This document shows, one piece after another, positions 52,822 through 61,750 of a stretch of DNA of 64,000 nt. The stretch covers positions 1 to 64,000 of the forward strand of contig JADJCR010000011.1 of NCBI GenBank assembly GCA_016703125.1, given 5' to 3'. The stretch is from Micrococcales bacterium. GTDB taxonomy: Bacteria > Actinomycetota > Actinomycetes > S36-B12 > UBA10799. Every line of letters starts with the position of its first letter. The first letter of the stretch is position 1. The notes below the pieces were generated by a model. That model worked only from the letters and a program-made list of their open reading frames with translations, made no database searches and had not been told where the DNA came from. The position numbers and the translations under genes are program-made.

Positions 52822-54501
52822 TTACAGGTCCGCCTCGAAGTCGCCTGCCTCCAGCCGGACCTTCATCAGCGACAGGAAGCGGGCAGCGTCGGCGCCGTCC
52901 ACCAGGCGGTGATCGTAGGTCAGGGCCAGGTACACCATGGATCGCACGGCGATGGCCTCGTTGCCCGCGTCGTCCGTCACCACGACCGGGCGCTTGACAA
53001 CCGCACCGGTGCCCAGGATGCCCACCTGCGGCTGATTGATGATCGGGGTGTCGAACAACGCGCCGCGACTGCCGGTGTTCGTCAGCGTGAACGTACCCCC
53101 GGACAACTCGTCGGGGCTGACCTTGTTCGTGCGTGTGCGCTCGGCGAGGTCGGCGATCTTGCGGGCCAGACCCGCGATGTTGAGATCCCCGGCGTGACGG
53201 ATCACGGGGACCAGCAGTCCGCGCTCGGTGTCTACTGCGACGCCGAGGTGCTCGCCGTCGTGGTAGGTGACAGTGCCGGCCTCCAGATCCATGCTCGCGT
53301 TCAGCTGCGGGAACTGCCGGAGCGCCTCGCAGGTGGCTCTCGCGAAGAACGGCATGTAGGTCAACTTCACGCCTTGTCGGGCGAAGAAGTCGTCCTTCAC
53401 TGCCTGCCGAAGTTGCGCGATGCGGGTGACATCGACCTCCAGGACGGTGGTCAACTGGGCTGACATGGCCAGGGACTCGACCATGCGGGTGGCGATCACC
53501 TTGCGCAGGCGGCTCATCGGCTCGGTGCGGCCGCGCAGGTGCGCCATCTCGGTCCGTGCTGGGGCAGGGGCCGTGGGCGGTTTCGGAGCGGGGGCGGGCG
53601 CTGCGGCCGGTGGCGCCGTCTTGGCCTCGGCGGCAGCCAGAACGTCCTGCTTGCGGATCCTGCCACCGACACCGGTGCCCTTCACCGTGGCCAGATCCAC
53701 GCCCTTCTCGTTGGCGAGCTTGCGCACGATGGGGGTCACGTAGACGGTGTCCTGACCCGGGGCCGTCGCGGCCGGAGCCGCCGCCGGAGCCGTGGGGACT
53801 GGAGCCGCTGCCGGAGGTGCCGGAGCCACCGGGGCGGGAGCGGGCTGGGCGGGAGCGGGAGCGGCCAGAGCCGCAGCCGGGGCGGCGCCCGGTGCGCCGA
53901 TGACGGCGAGGACCGCACCTACCTCCACGGTCTCGTCCTCGCTCACCCGGATCTCGGTGAGCACGCCGGCGATCGGGGCGGGGATCTCGGTATCCACCTT
54001 GTCCGTGCTGACCTCGAGCAGTGGCTCATCGACGGCGACGGCGTCGCCGACCTGCTTGAGCCAGCGGGTGACCGTGCCCTCGGTGACGCTCTCGCCGAGA
54101 GCCGGCAGAGCCACCGTGGTTCCCTCGCCGGCCGGCTGGGCTGCAGGGGCAGCAGCTGCCGGAGCGGGTTCGGGCTCGGGCTCGGGTTCGGGTTCGGGCT
54201 CGGGAACCGGCGCCGCGGCAGCGGGGGGCTGTTCGGCTGGGGCCGGGGCGGCAGCCGCCTCGGAGGAGTCGGCTATGACGGCGAGCTCCGCGCCCACCTC
54301 GATCACTTCGTCCTCCTGTGCCCGGATCTCGGTGAGCACCCCGGAGACGGGGGAGGGGATCTCCGTGTCGACCTTGTCCGTGCTGACCTCCAGCAACGGT
54401 TCGTCGGCACTGACGGTGTCGCCGACCTGCTTGAGCCAGCGGGTGACGGTCCCCTCGGTGACGGACTCGCCGAGTTGGGGCATCGTGACCGAAGTCGCCA
54501 T
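52822..54501 (-). CDS. sucB: 2-oxoglutarate dehydrogenase-type E2, dihydrolipoyl acyltransferase
   Basis: E2 core of a 2-oxoacid dehydrogenase. The 559 residues hold two lipoyl domains (Lys in STDKVDTEIP near residues 43 and 157), an acidic Glu-Pro linker and Ala/Pro linkers, the E3-binding domain (VTPIVRKLANEKGVD, about 275-310) and the catalytic domain ending in LTYDHRLVDGAD with the active-site His and Asp. Two lipoyl domains are usual for actinobacterial SucB/DlaT. Start ATG at 54501, 16 bases after lpd. Which complex (pyruvate or 2-oxoglutarate) it serves is not fully settled by sequence. Confidence 0.93.
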   Translation of the reverse strand: MATSVTMPQLGESVTEGTVTRWLKQVGDTVSADEPLLEVSTDKVDTEIPSPVSGVLTEIRAQEDEVIEVGAELAVIADSSEAAAAPAPAEQPPAAAAPVPEPEPEPEPEPEPAPAAAAPAAQPAGEGTTVALPALGESVTEGTVTRWLKQVGDAVAVDEPLLEVSTDKVDTEIPAPIAGVLTEIRVSEDETVEVGAVLAVIGAPGAAPAAALAAPAPAQPAPAPVAPAPPAAAPVPTAPAAAPAATAPGQDTVYVTPIVRKLANEKGVDLATVKGTGVGGRIRKQDVLAAAEAKTAPPAAAPAPAPKPPTAPAPARTEMAHLRGRTEPMSRLRKVIATRMVESLAMSAQLTTVLEVDVTRIAQLRQAVKDDFFARQGVKLTYMPFFARATCEALRQFPQLNASMDLEAGTVTYHDGEHLGVAVDTERGLLVPVIRHAGDLNIAGLARKIADLAERTRTNKVSPDELSGGTFTLTNTGSRGALFDTPIINQPQVGILGTGAVVKRPVVVTDDAGNEAIAVRSMVYLALTYDHRLVDGADAARFLSLMKVRLEAGDFEADL

Positions 54502-54517
54502 GAGTGTCTCCTTGCGA

Positions 54518-55888
54518 TCAGGCGTGCGCGTGCAGGGGTTTGCCGGCCAGCGCGAGGTGTGTCTCGCCCATGGCCTCGTTCTGAGTGGGGTGGGCATGCA
54601 CGAGGGCTGCGACATCCTCGGGGTACGCCTCCCAGTTGTAGATCAACTGCCCCTCGCCGATGAGTTCGCCGACCCGGCTGCCGACCATATGGATGCCGAC
54701 CACCGGGCCGTCCTTCTGGCGCACGAGCTTGATGAAGCCCTGGGTGGCCAGGATCTGGCTCTTGCCGTTGCCCCCGAGGTTGTACTCGTAGGTCTCGATC
54801 TCGCCGAACTTCTCCGCCGCCTGGGCCTGCGTGTAACCGACGGAGGCGACTTCGGGCTCGCAGTAGGTGACGCGCGGGATGCCGGCCTCGTCGATCGGTG
54901 CAGGATTGCGCCCTGCCAAGTGCTCGGCCAGGTAGATGCCCTGGGCGAATCCACGGTGCGCCAGCTGCAGGCCAGGGACGATGTCGCCGACCGCGTAGAC
55001 GCCGGGCACGTTGGTCTGTAGGTGGTCGTCCACCGGCACGAAACCCCGGTCGAGAGTGACCCCGTTCTCCTCGTACCCGACACCGGAGGTGCGGGGCCCG
55101 CGGCCCACCGCGACCAGCAGCACGTCGGCGGTGAGGCTGGTCCCGTTCTCCAGCGCGACCGTGACGGACGAGTCGTCCTGGGTCGCGCTCGTGAACTTCA
55201 CACCCGTGTGGAACGCGATCTTGCGCTTGCGGAAGGCCCGCTCCAGGGCCTTCGAGCAGGCCTCGTCCTCAGCCGGCACCAGATGGGGTAGGGCCTCGAC
55301 GATGGTGACCTCGGTGCCGAAGGAGGTCCAGACGCTGGCGAACTCAACGCCGATCACGCCGCCGCCAAGCACGATCGCGGTCTTGGGAACCCAGTCCATC
55401 TGCAGAGCCTGGTCGCTGGTGATGATGCGACCGCCGATTTCCAGGCCGGGCAGCGAACGGGCGTAAGAACCGGTCCCCAGGACCACCGCGCGTCCGCGAT
55501 AGGTCTGTCCGGCGACCTCCACCGCGTCCCTGCCGACCAGTTTCCCGGTGCCGGTGACGTAGGTGATGTCCCGGCCCTTCACCAAACCTTGCAGGCCCTT
55601 GTACAAGCGGTTGACGACACCGTCCTTGTACGAGTTGACCTTGGGCATGTCGATACCTTGCAGGGTCGCCTGCACCCCGAAGGCAGCACTCTCGCGGGTG
55701 GAGTCCGCCACCTCGGCGGCGTGCAAGAGGGCCTTGGTGGGGATGCAGCCCCGGTGCAGGCAGGTGCCACCGAGCTTGTCCTCCTCGATGAGGGCGACCT
55801 TCTTGCCCAGTTGCGACGCCCGCAGCGCGCAGGCATAGCCACCGCTGCCACCGCCCAGGATCACGATGTCGAACAGGTCCTCGGCCAC
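54518..55888 (-). CDS. lpdA: Dihydrolipoyl dehydrogenase (E3)
   Basis: Reoxidises dihydrolipoyl groups with NAD+. The 456 residues have the FAD motif DIVILGGGSGGYACAL, the redox disulfide in GGTCLHRGCIPTKALL, the NAD motif VLGGGVIGVEFASVW and the C-terminal HAHPTQNEA with the catalytic His-Glu. The GTG at 55888 has GAGGAGA upstream. Adjacent to sucB, so one transcript is likely. Confidence 0.95.
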   Translation of the reverse strand: MAEDLFDIVILGGGSGGYACALRASQLGKKVALIEEDKLGGTCLHRGCIPTKALLHAAEVADSTRESAAFGVQATLQGIDMPKVNSYKDGVVNRLYKGLQGLVKGRDITYVTGTGKLVGRDAVEVAGQTYRGRAVVLGTGSYARSLPGLEIGGRIITSDQALQMDWVPKTAIVLGGGVIGVEFASVWTSFGTEVTIVEALPHLVPAEDEACSKALERAFRKRKIAFHTGVKFTSATQDDSSVTVALENGTSLTADVLLVAVGRGPRTSGVGYEENGVTLDRGFVPVDDHLQTNVPGVYAVGDIVPGLQLAHRGFAQGIYLAEHLAGRNPAPIDEAGIPRVTYCEPEVASVGYTQAQAAEKFGEIETYEYNLGGNGKSQILATQGFIKLVRQKDGPVVGIHMVGSRVGELIGEGQLIYNWEAYPEDVAALVHAHPTQNEAMGETHLALAGKPLHAHA

Positions 55889-55954
55889 ATCTCTCCTCAC
55901 GTCGGTACCAGTGGCATCCTCTCAGCAGATGCGGGTACTGGGCTACCTGGATGC

Positions 55955-57418
55955 CTACCGAGCCGCGTCGCGGGCGAGTTGGATCAGGGTGCGGGCCGCG
56001 AACCCGGTGCCGCCCTTGGGCGTGTACCCGTGGGGGGTCGCTTCGTTGAACGCCGGACCGGCGATGTCAAGGTGGGCCCAGGGCTGCTCGGAGGGGACGA
56101 ACGCCTCCAGGAACAGCCCCGCGACCAGCATGCCGCCGTACTGCTCGCCGATGTTCTTCATGTCGGCCACCGGGGACTTCAGGCTGGCGCGCAGCGCCTC
56201 GGGCAGGGGCATCGGCCAGAACCGCTCGCCGACCTGTTCACCGGCTGCCTGCACACGACCGGCCAGTTCGTCGCGGTTCGACATCACGGCGGCGACATGG
56301 GTGCCCAGTGCGATCATCTGCGCACCGGTCAACGTGGCGACGTCGAGCAGTACGTCCGGGTGCTGTTCGGCTGCCAACGCGAGTGCGTCGGCCATCACCA
56401 GGCGCCCCTCCGCGTCGGTGTTCAAGACCTCCACCGTGGTGCCGTCGCGCATGGTGATGACATCACCGGGGCGCTGGGCGGTGCCGCTGGGCATGTTCTC
56501 CGCACAGGCGAGGTACGCGCTGATCCGCACGGGCAGGCCGAGTTCGGCGATGGTGCGGGTGGCGGCGAGGACTGCGGCGGCCCCGGCCATGTCGCACTTC
56601 ATGGTCTCCATCGACTTCGGGGGCTTCAGTGACAGACCGCCGGAGTCGAACGTGATGCCCTTGCCCACGAACGCAAGGTGGCGTTTGGCGTCTTTCGGCG
56701 CGTACTCCAGGTGGACCAGGCGCGGGGGATTGGCCGATCCCTGCCCGACGCCCATGATGCCGCCCATGGACTCCCGCAGCAGCCGTTCGGGTTCCCACAC
56801 GCTCACCTTGACCGGCAGGCCCTTGCACTGCTTCTTGGCGGTGGCGGCGAACGCAGCCGGGGTCAAGCGCACGGGCGGTTCGTTGACCAGATCGCGTGCG
56901 AGTCCGGCCGCCTTCACGTCGGCCACCGATTTGCGCTTCACCGCAGACCGCGCGGCACGCGGGGCCGTGGTGGCGACAGTGATCGCGCCGACGGGATCGG
57001 TGGCGGGGGACCCGGTGATCTTCAGCGGGACATGGGCGCCGAGCAGCGCCCCCTCACAGGCCGCGGCGAGCAGCGACTGCGATCCGGTGGGCAGGGCGAC
57101 GACCACGCTCTTGACAGCGCCGGCGGCACGCACCGCCGCCCCCGCCGCTTCTCGCACGGCGACGGCGTCGGGTTTCCCGGGCACCCCGACAGCGATCACC
57201 GAGTCCGCCACCAGCGGCCCCGGGGCCGGTATCCGCCACGTCTGACCGCGCTCCGCGGTGCAGCCGATCCGCTCGAGGTCGCGCGCGATTGTGCGGCGCA
57301 CGGCGGTGGGCAGCGAGCCGCTGACGATCTTGAGGGCGTCGTCCTTGGTCACCCCCACCACAACCACCTGGGCACGGGCAGATGTCACATCGCCGTCGCT
57401 GATGCGCAATGTCGTCAC
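55955..57418 (-). CDS. pepA: Leucyl aminopeptidase (M17)
   Basis: Two-metal aminopeptidase, hexameric, cytosolic. The 487 residues have FVGKGITFDSGGLSLK (metal Lys/Asp), KCDMAGAAAVL and the signature NTDAEGRLVMADAL. The start is GTG at 57418 with AGGAGG seven bases before it. 54 bases separate its stop from the lpdA start region. Divergent from gcvT across 63 bases. Confidence 0.95.
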   Translation of the reverse strand: MTTLRISDGDVTSARAQVVVVGVTKDDALKIVSGSLPTAVRRTIARDLERIGCTAERGQTWRIPAPGPLVADSVIAVGVPGKPDAVAVREAAGAAVRAAGAVKSVVVALPTGSQSLLAAACEGALLGAHVPLKITGSPATDPVGAITVATTAPRAARSAVKRKSVADVKAAGLARDLVNEPPVRLTPAAFAATAKKQCKGLPVKVSVWEPERLLRESMGGIMGVGQGSANPPRLVHLEYAPKDAKRHLAFVGKGITFDSGGLSLKPPKSMETMKCDMAGAAAVLAATRTIAELGLPVRISAYLACAENMPSGTAQRPGDVITMRDGTTVEVLNTDAEGRLVMADALALAAEQHPDVLLDVATLTGAQMIALGTHVAAVMSNRDELAGRVQAAGEQVGERFWPMPLPEALRASLKSPVADMKNIGEQYGGMLVAGLFLEAFVPSEQPWAHLDIAGPAFNEATPHGYTPKGGTGFAARTLIQLARDAAR

Positions 57419-57481
57419 GCGAGAACCTCCTAGCTCCTGCAGCCAACCCTATGTCGCGACGTCAGCGGATACCGTGGGGCA

Positions 57482-58537
57482 ATGTCCAGCCACGCACCTG
57501 TCCTTTCCCCGCTGCACGAGGTCCATGTCCCTGCCGGCGCCAAGTTCGCGGACTTCGCGGGATGGTCGATGCCGTTGGAGTACACCGGTGTGATCGCCGA
57601 GCACACAGCGGTGCGCGACGCGCTGGGGGTCTTCGACGTGTCCCACCTGGGGACACTGACCGTGCGGGGCCCGGTCCAGGCACTCAACACCGTGCTCACC
57701 AACGACCTCGACCGTCTCGAGTCCGGGCAGGCGCAGGACACGTTGTGCCTGAACGAGGCCGGGGGCGTGGTCGACGACCTCATCGCCTACCGTGTCGGCG
57801 CCGCTGAGTTCCTGCTCATCCCCAATGCGGCCAATTGCGTCGAGGTGGCCGAGCGCGTGGCGGCCGGGGGCCTCGAGGTCGCTGACGTGACCCGTGAGAT
57901 CGCGATCATCGCGGTGCAGGGCCCTGGATCGGACGACTGGGTCGCCCGGTCCGGAATCCCGGAACTGGACTACATGTCCTTCGGCACGGCAATCGTGGCC
58001 GGCGTGGCGTGCACCGTTTGCCGCACTGGTTACACCGGCGAACGGGGGGTCGAGATCCTGGCACCCGCTGGCTCGGCGGCAGTGGTGTGGGACGAGGTGG
58101 TCGCCGCGGGCGCCACGGCCTGCGGCCTCGGCGCACGCGACACGTTGCGGACTGAGATGGGCTATCCGTTACACGGCCACGAACTGCGACCCGATGTCCC
58201 CGCGCGGTGGTCCTCGGTGGCCTGGGCGGTGGTCACGGACAAAGGCGAATTCGTCGGTCGGCAGCCGTTCGTGGACACCGAGCCCGCCCGCAAGATCGTT
58301 GGGCTGCGGGTGACTGGTCGCGGCGTTCCGCGTGCCGACATGGCGGTGATGGCAGGCGGCAAGGAGGTCGGCGTGACGACCAGCGGCACCTTCTCGCCGA
58401 CACTGAAGACCGGTATCGCCCTGGCCCGTGTCGCCCGCGAGGTCGCCACCGGGGACAGCGTGGACATCATGGTGCGGGGGCGCGCCGTCCCCGCCGATGT
58501 CGTCAGGTTGCCGTTCGTGCCGGCGCGGGTGCGCTGA
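57482..58537 (+). CDS. gcvT: Glycine cleavage system aminomethyltransferase (T protein)
   Basis: Transfers the methylene of aminomethyl-lipoyl GcvH to tetrahydrofolate. The 351 residues carry AGWSMPLEYTGVIAEHTAVR, GVFDVSHLG, LTNDLDRL (folate-site Asp region), SRTGYTGE-like CRTGYTGERGVEI, and the C-terminal TSGTFSPTLKTGIALA. Slightly shorter than E. coli GcvT but complete. No glycine riboswitch is seen in the 63-base gap upstream; no gcvH or gcvP gene is in the window. Confidence 0.93.
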   Translation: MSSHAPVLSPLHEVHVPAGAKFADFAGWSMPLEYTGVIAEHTAVRDALGVFDVSHLGTLTVRGPVQALNTVLTNDLDRLESGQAQDTLCLNEAGGVVDDLIAYRVGAAEFLLIPNAANCVEVAERVAAGGLEVADVTREIAIIAVQGPGSDDWVARSGIPELDYMSFGTAIVAGVACTVCRTGYTGERGVEILAPAGSAAVVWDEVVAAGATACGLGARDTLRTEMGYPLHGHELRPDVPARWSSVAWAVVTDKGEFVGRQPFVDTEPARKIVGLRVTGRGVPRADMAVMAGGKEVGVTTSGTFSPTLKTGIALARVAREVATGDSVDIMVRGRAVPADVVRLPFVPARVR

Positions 58538-59203
58538 TCACGACGCGGCCAGCAGGGCCAGGCGCAGTGTCGCCAGACCGCTGAGCGCACCGAGGCCCTC
58601 GCCCGGGCCGATTCCGCTCGTGCCCCACACGCCGGCCTCGCACCGGTCGAGGAAGAACCGCTGCACCGGTTCGTCGCCGCACACAGGCGCTTGCACCGGT
58701 GGTAGTTGCCCGGCGATTGCGGCCGCGGCGGCGCTGACCACGCCGTCGAGGAGGACGGGGACGTCGGCCTCCTGAAGGACCTGCACCAACTGTGCGATGG
58801 GCTCGGGCAATTGTGCGTCGGTGCGGGTGCGAACGTCCTGGACCTTGTCCATCCACTGCTGGTCGTCGATGCCGCTGCCGTACCCGACCACGAGTTGGGG
58901 TTCGGCGGCGAAGTGGGTGACGGCGACGCTGGCGGCCAGGGTGGTCATCCCGCGCCCGGCCGAGGCCAGCAGGAGCAGGTCGTGCCCCTCGGGAAGGTCC
59001 CCGGCCCCGGCGACGAACACAGGCACGTCGAGGTGGGCGGCGACCCTCGACGTGGGCGTTTCGCGCCGCGGCCAGGTGGCGCCGTGGTCGGGCGACAGCG
59101 CCGAGACCGCCGAAGGGTCGTCGTGCACCGCGACGACCAGTAGGGGATTCTGCGGCGTGGGGCCGGCACCGACTTCGCGCCACCAGGCGACTTGGGGGTT
59201 CAC
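58538..59203 (-). CDS. Short CobT-like protein (nicotinate-nucleotide:DMB phosphoribosyltransferase family)
   Basis: A 221-residue protein starting at the GTG overlapping the P450 stop. LLLLASAGRGMTTLAASV, PVLLDGVVSAAAAAIAGQL, FFLDRCEAGVWG and GIGPGEGLGALSGLATL match the C-terminal two thirds of CobT, including a Glu in the GEGxGA-like loop. Full CobT has about 350 residues; the N-terminal dimer/substrate part is missing. It may be a divergent enzyme or a regulatory homologue. CobT-like genes near pepA and lpd are known in streptomycetes (from memory). Confidence 0.75.
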   Translation of the reverse strand: MNPQVAWWREVGAGPTPQNPLLVVAVHDDPSAVSALSPDHGATWPRRETPTSRVAAHLDVPVFVAGAGDLPEGHDLLLLASAGRGMTTLAASVAVTHFAAEPQLVVGYGSGIDDQQWMDKVQDVRTRTDAQLPEPIAQLVQVLQEADVPVLLDGVVSAAAAAIAGQLPPVQAPVCGDEPVQRFFLDRCEAGVWGTSGIGPGEGLGALSGLATLRLALLAAS

Positions 59204-60630
59204 GGCCGGGCGCGCACGGTGGTGGGCAGCGGCACGGCCGGTCGCAATGTGATGGCTGACATCATCGGCGGCTCGGGTTCGGAGCCGACGTCCAGGTGCC
59301 ACCGGCGTGCCAGTGTCGCCAGCAGCGTCACCGCCTCGGTCCACGCGAAGTGCTCTCCGATGCAGCGGCGGGTGGCGAATCCGAAGGGGAACCACACCCC
59401 GCGGGGCACACGTGGAGCCCGTTCGTCGAAGCGGCCCTGCGCATCCAACCAGCGCTCCGGGTGGAACCGGCCGGCCCCGGCCCAGAACCTCGGGTCACGG
59501 TGCAGCGCGAACTGCGAGGCCAGGACGACACTGCCGCGGGGGAGGTCCCATCCGGCCACGCGCAGGTCGGTGTCCAGCCAGCGGCCCAGGATCCACGCCG
59601 GTGGGTGCAGGCGCATCGACTCGGCCACCACGGCGTAGGTGCGCGGCAGAGTGGGCAGGTCGCCGGCGACGAGGGGGCGGTCCGGCAACGCGTCGAGTTC
59701 ATCCTCCAGCCAAGCGCGCACCTCGGGGTTGTGCGACAGCAGGTTCCAGGACCACGTCAGGGCCAGCGCAGTGGTCTCGTGGCCGGCCAGCACGAGCGTC
59801 ATGGCCTCGTCGCGGACCTCCTCGGACGTGAAGGCCGGCTTCCCGTCCTCGTCGGTCGCATCCAGCAGCAGGGTCAGCAGATCGGTGCCGGCGCGACCCT
59901 GGGCGGTCTCGAACCGGCGCCGGGTGATCATGTCGTCGACGATGGCGTCGAGGTCCTCGATGGCCTGGATCTCCCGGCGACGCCGGGCGGTGGGCACCCT
60001 TGACAGCGGGGAACTCCAGGGTCCGATGCCGCGGGCGAATCCGGAGAGCACGGTTTCGAGGGCGGCTGCGACCTCAGGGGCCTCACCCCGCAGCTCCACC
60101 CCGAAGATCGTCCGCCCGATGACATCGAGGGTGAGTTCCGACATGGTCTCGGCGAGGTCGATGCGGTGGCCGTCGGACCACTGCCCATCGGTGACCTGGG
60201 CCGCCGCCACCATGTCCTCGACGTAACCCTCGATGCGCCGGTTGTGGAACAGGGGCTGGATCGCGCGGCGATGGCGCAGGTGGGTGGCGCCGTCGGCCGT
60301 GAGCAAGCCCTCGCCGAGCAAGGGCCGTGTCATCTGCAGGCCCAGGCTCTTGCGCGTGTGGCGACCGTTGGTGACGAACACGTCCCAGATGGCCTCGGGG
60401 GAGAACAGCACGTACACGTTCTCGCCGCCGAGGGGTACGTAGACGAGGGGCTGGTGACGGGCCGCGAGCGCGGCGAAGAACTCGTGGGGGGATCGGTGGC
60501 CGCTGACCATCGTCAGCGCCGCTGCGAGCGCGTTCGGGCCCGGGGGGCGCGGGACGTCGGGCTGCCGGACCCGCATACTGGCCACCGCGGCCCTGGCGGC
60601 ATCCGTGCGCTGTGTCACCGTACTGGCCAT
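59200..60630 (-). CDS. Cytochrome P450
   Basis: A 476-residue haem monooxygenase without a membrane anchor. The oxygen-binding helix is LAGHETTALALTW, the ExxR motif is ESMRLHPPAW, and the haem loop is FPFGFATRRCIGEHFAW with the ligand Cys. Residues about 30-45 (VPRPPGPNAL) form the proline-rich start. Overall it resembles CYP proteins related to fatty acid or terpene oxidation; the substrate is unknown. The ATG at 60630 or the one at 60645 could be used; no good Shine-Dalgarno sequence is seen for either. Coupled to the CobT-like gene downstream by GTGA. Divergent from a lipase-like gene. Confidence 0.93.
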   Translation of the reverse strand: MASTVTQRTDAARAAVASMRVRQPDVPRPPGPNALAAALTMVSGHRSPHEFFAALAARHQPLVYVPLGGENVYVLFSPEAIWDVFVTNGRHTRKSLGLQMTRPLLGEGLLTADGATHLRHRRAIQPLFHNRRIEGYVEDMVAAAQVTDGQWSDGHRIDLAETMSELTLDVIGRTIFGVELRGEAPEVAAALETVLSGFARGIGPWSSPLSRVPTARRRREIQAIEDLDAIVDDMITRRRFETAQGRAGTDLLTLLLDATDEDGKPAFTSEEVRDEAMTLVLAGHETTALALTWSWNLLSHNPEVRAWLEDELDALPDRPLVAGDLPTLPRTYAVVAESMRLHPPAWILGRWLDTDLRVAGWDLPRGSVVLASQFALHRDPRFWAGAGRFHPERWLDAQGRFDERAPRVPRGVWFPFGFATRRCIGEHFAWTEAVTLLATLARRWHLDVGSEPEPPMMSAITLRPAVPLPTTVRARP

Positions 60631-60681
60631 ATATGTAGTGTGCATCGCGACGGTGGTGGCGACGGCAAGTAGGAGGAACGC

Positions 60682-61491
60682 GTGGTGGACGACTGGCGTG
60701 ACACCCATCTCCCGCAGCTCCACTGGGCGCCTCGTGGACTGCCGGCCCGATGGAAGTCCGTGCCTGGCTGGGTGGCCCGCATCGCATCGGAGAGCCGGTT
60801 CGCCGGTGAGGTGCTGGACTTCGAGAAGCACCTTCCGCACAGCGGCGGTCCGACCACCACCATCGACCGCCAGGTCCTGGTCGTCCCGGGCTTCGGTTTC
60901 GGGGACGCGGCCACCGCACCCATGCAGCTCGCACTCAGGCGCGCAGGCTTCCGGGTGGTCCGCTCGCACATCCTGGCCAACGTCCGCTGTTCGGACCGTG
61001 CGGTCGACCGGCTGGCCGAGGTGGCACGGCGCGCGGTCGACGCCGACCACGGTCAGCGCTTGATGGTGGTGGGCCACAGCCGAGGTGGGATGCTCGCCCG
61101 CGGACTGGGCGCGCGGCACCCGGAGCTCGTCAGCACAGCGGTCAGTCTCGGCGCCCCCCTGAACGACGAATTCGCCTTCTACGAGATCCCCCAGCCGATG
61201 GTGGGGGCCCTCAGGGTCGTCCACCAGCGGGATCCGGAGTTGCGCGCCCGCAAGTGCGTGACTGCGCAATGCACCTGCCCGTACATGCAGGCGGTCCACC
61301 GGCCGTTCCCGGAAGATGTGGAGTTGATCAGTTACTACACGACCTCGGACGGGATCGTCGACTGGCGGGCGTGCGTGGTTCCCGGTGCGGAGAACATCGA
61401 GGTCAGTGGCTCGCACTTGGGGATGGGCCTGCGACCGGAGACCGTCGGCCTGGTGGTGCGCCGCCTGATCGCCTCGGCCAACCGGTTCTGA
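60682..61491 (+). CDS. Alpha/beta hydrolase, lipase/PGAP1-like
   Basis: A 269-residue protein. The oxyanion region is VLVVPGFGFGDAATAPM, the nucleophile elbow VVGHSRGGMLAR (Ser about residue 132), and SLGAPLNDEF follows as in lipases. A Cys-rich stretch (KCVTAQCTCPYM) may form a disulfide or bind metal. The Asp and His are likely in TTSDGIVDW and GSHLGMG. AGGAGG lies before the GTG start. It shares a 51-base divergent region with the P450 gene, so the two may act together. Confidence 0.88.
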   Translation: MVDDWRDTHLPQLHWAPRGLPARWKSVPGWVARIASESRFAGEVLDFEKHLPHSGGPTTTIDRQVLVVPGFGFGDAATAPMQLALRRAGFRVVRSHILANVRCSDRAVDRLAEVARRAVDADHGQRLMVVGHSRGGMLARGLGARHPELVSTAVSLGAPLNDEFAFYEIPQPMVGALRVVHQRDPELRARKCVTAQCTCPYMQAVHRPFPEDVELISYYTTSDGIVDWRACVVPGAENIEVSGSHLGMGLRPETVGLVVRRLIASANRF

Positions 61492-61531
61492 GGCAGCCCT
61501 CGCGGCCGGCGTTCTGCACGCGGGGCCGCGA

Positions 61532-61603
61532 GGTTGGAGTTCGCTCACGGCGTTGGAGAACCCACGCGTGGGTTCTCCAACCTCGTGCCTGTCCTCCAAC
61601 CTC
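61532..61603. repeat. 19-bp-phased palindromic repeat, locus E
   Basis: Left motifs ggttggag (61532) and cgttggag (61551) are 19 bp apart; right motifs ctccaacctc start at 61575 and 61594, also 19 bp apart. The inner part is a perfect 30-bp palindrome (gttggagaacccacg and its complement, 61552-61581) with no loop. It is similar along about 50 bases to locus B. It lies between the convergent hydrolase and ECF genes and may terminate both. The rest of the 259-base gap shows no gene. Confidence 0.88.
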
Positions 61604-61750
61604 ACGGTGACCATGTGCTGCGTTGAGCCCCCCACATGTCTGCTGCCAGGGACAGATCCTCAGGGGCCATCGCGGGGCACGCGAGCGTGTCCCGCTTCGC
61701 TCTGCACTCGAACCTGGCCGGCGTCGTGCCCCGCGCTGGTGGGATCGCCC

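Noticed and set aside
57419..57481. Glycine riboswitch before gcvT
   Set aside because: The gap is only 63 bases and shows no paired glycine-aptamer features.
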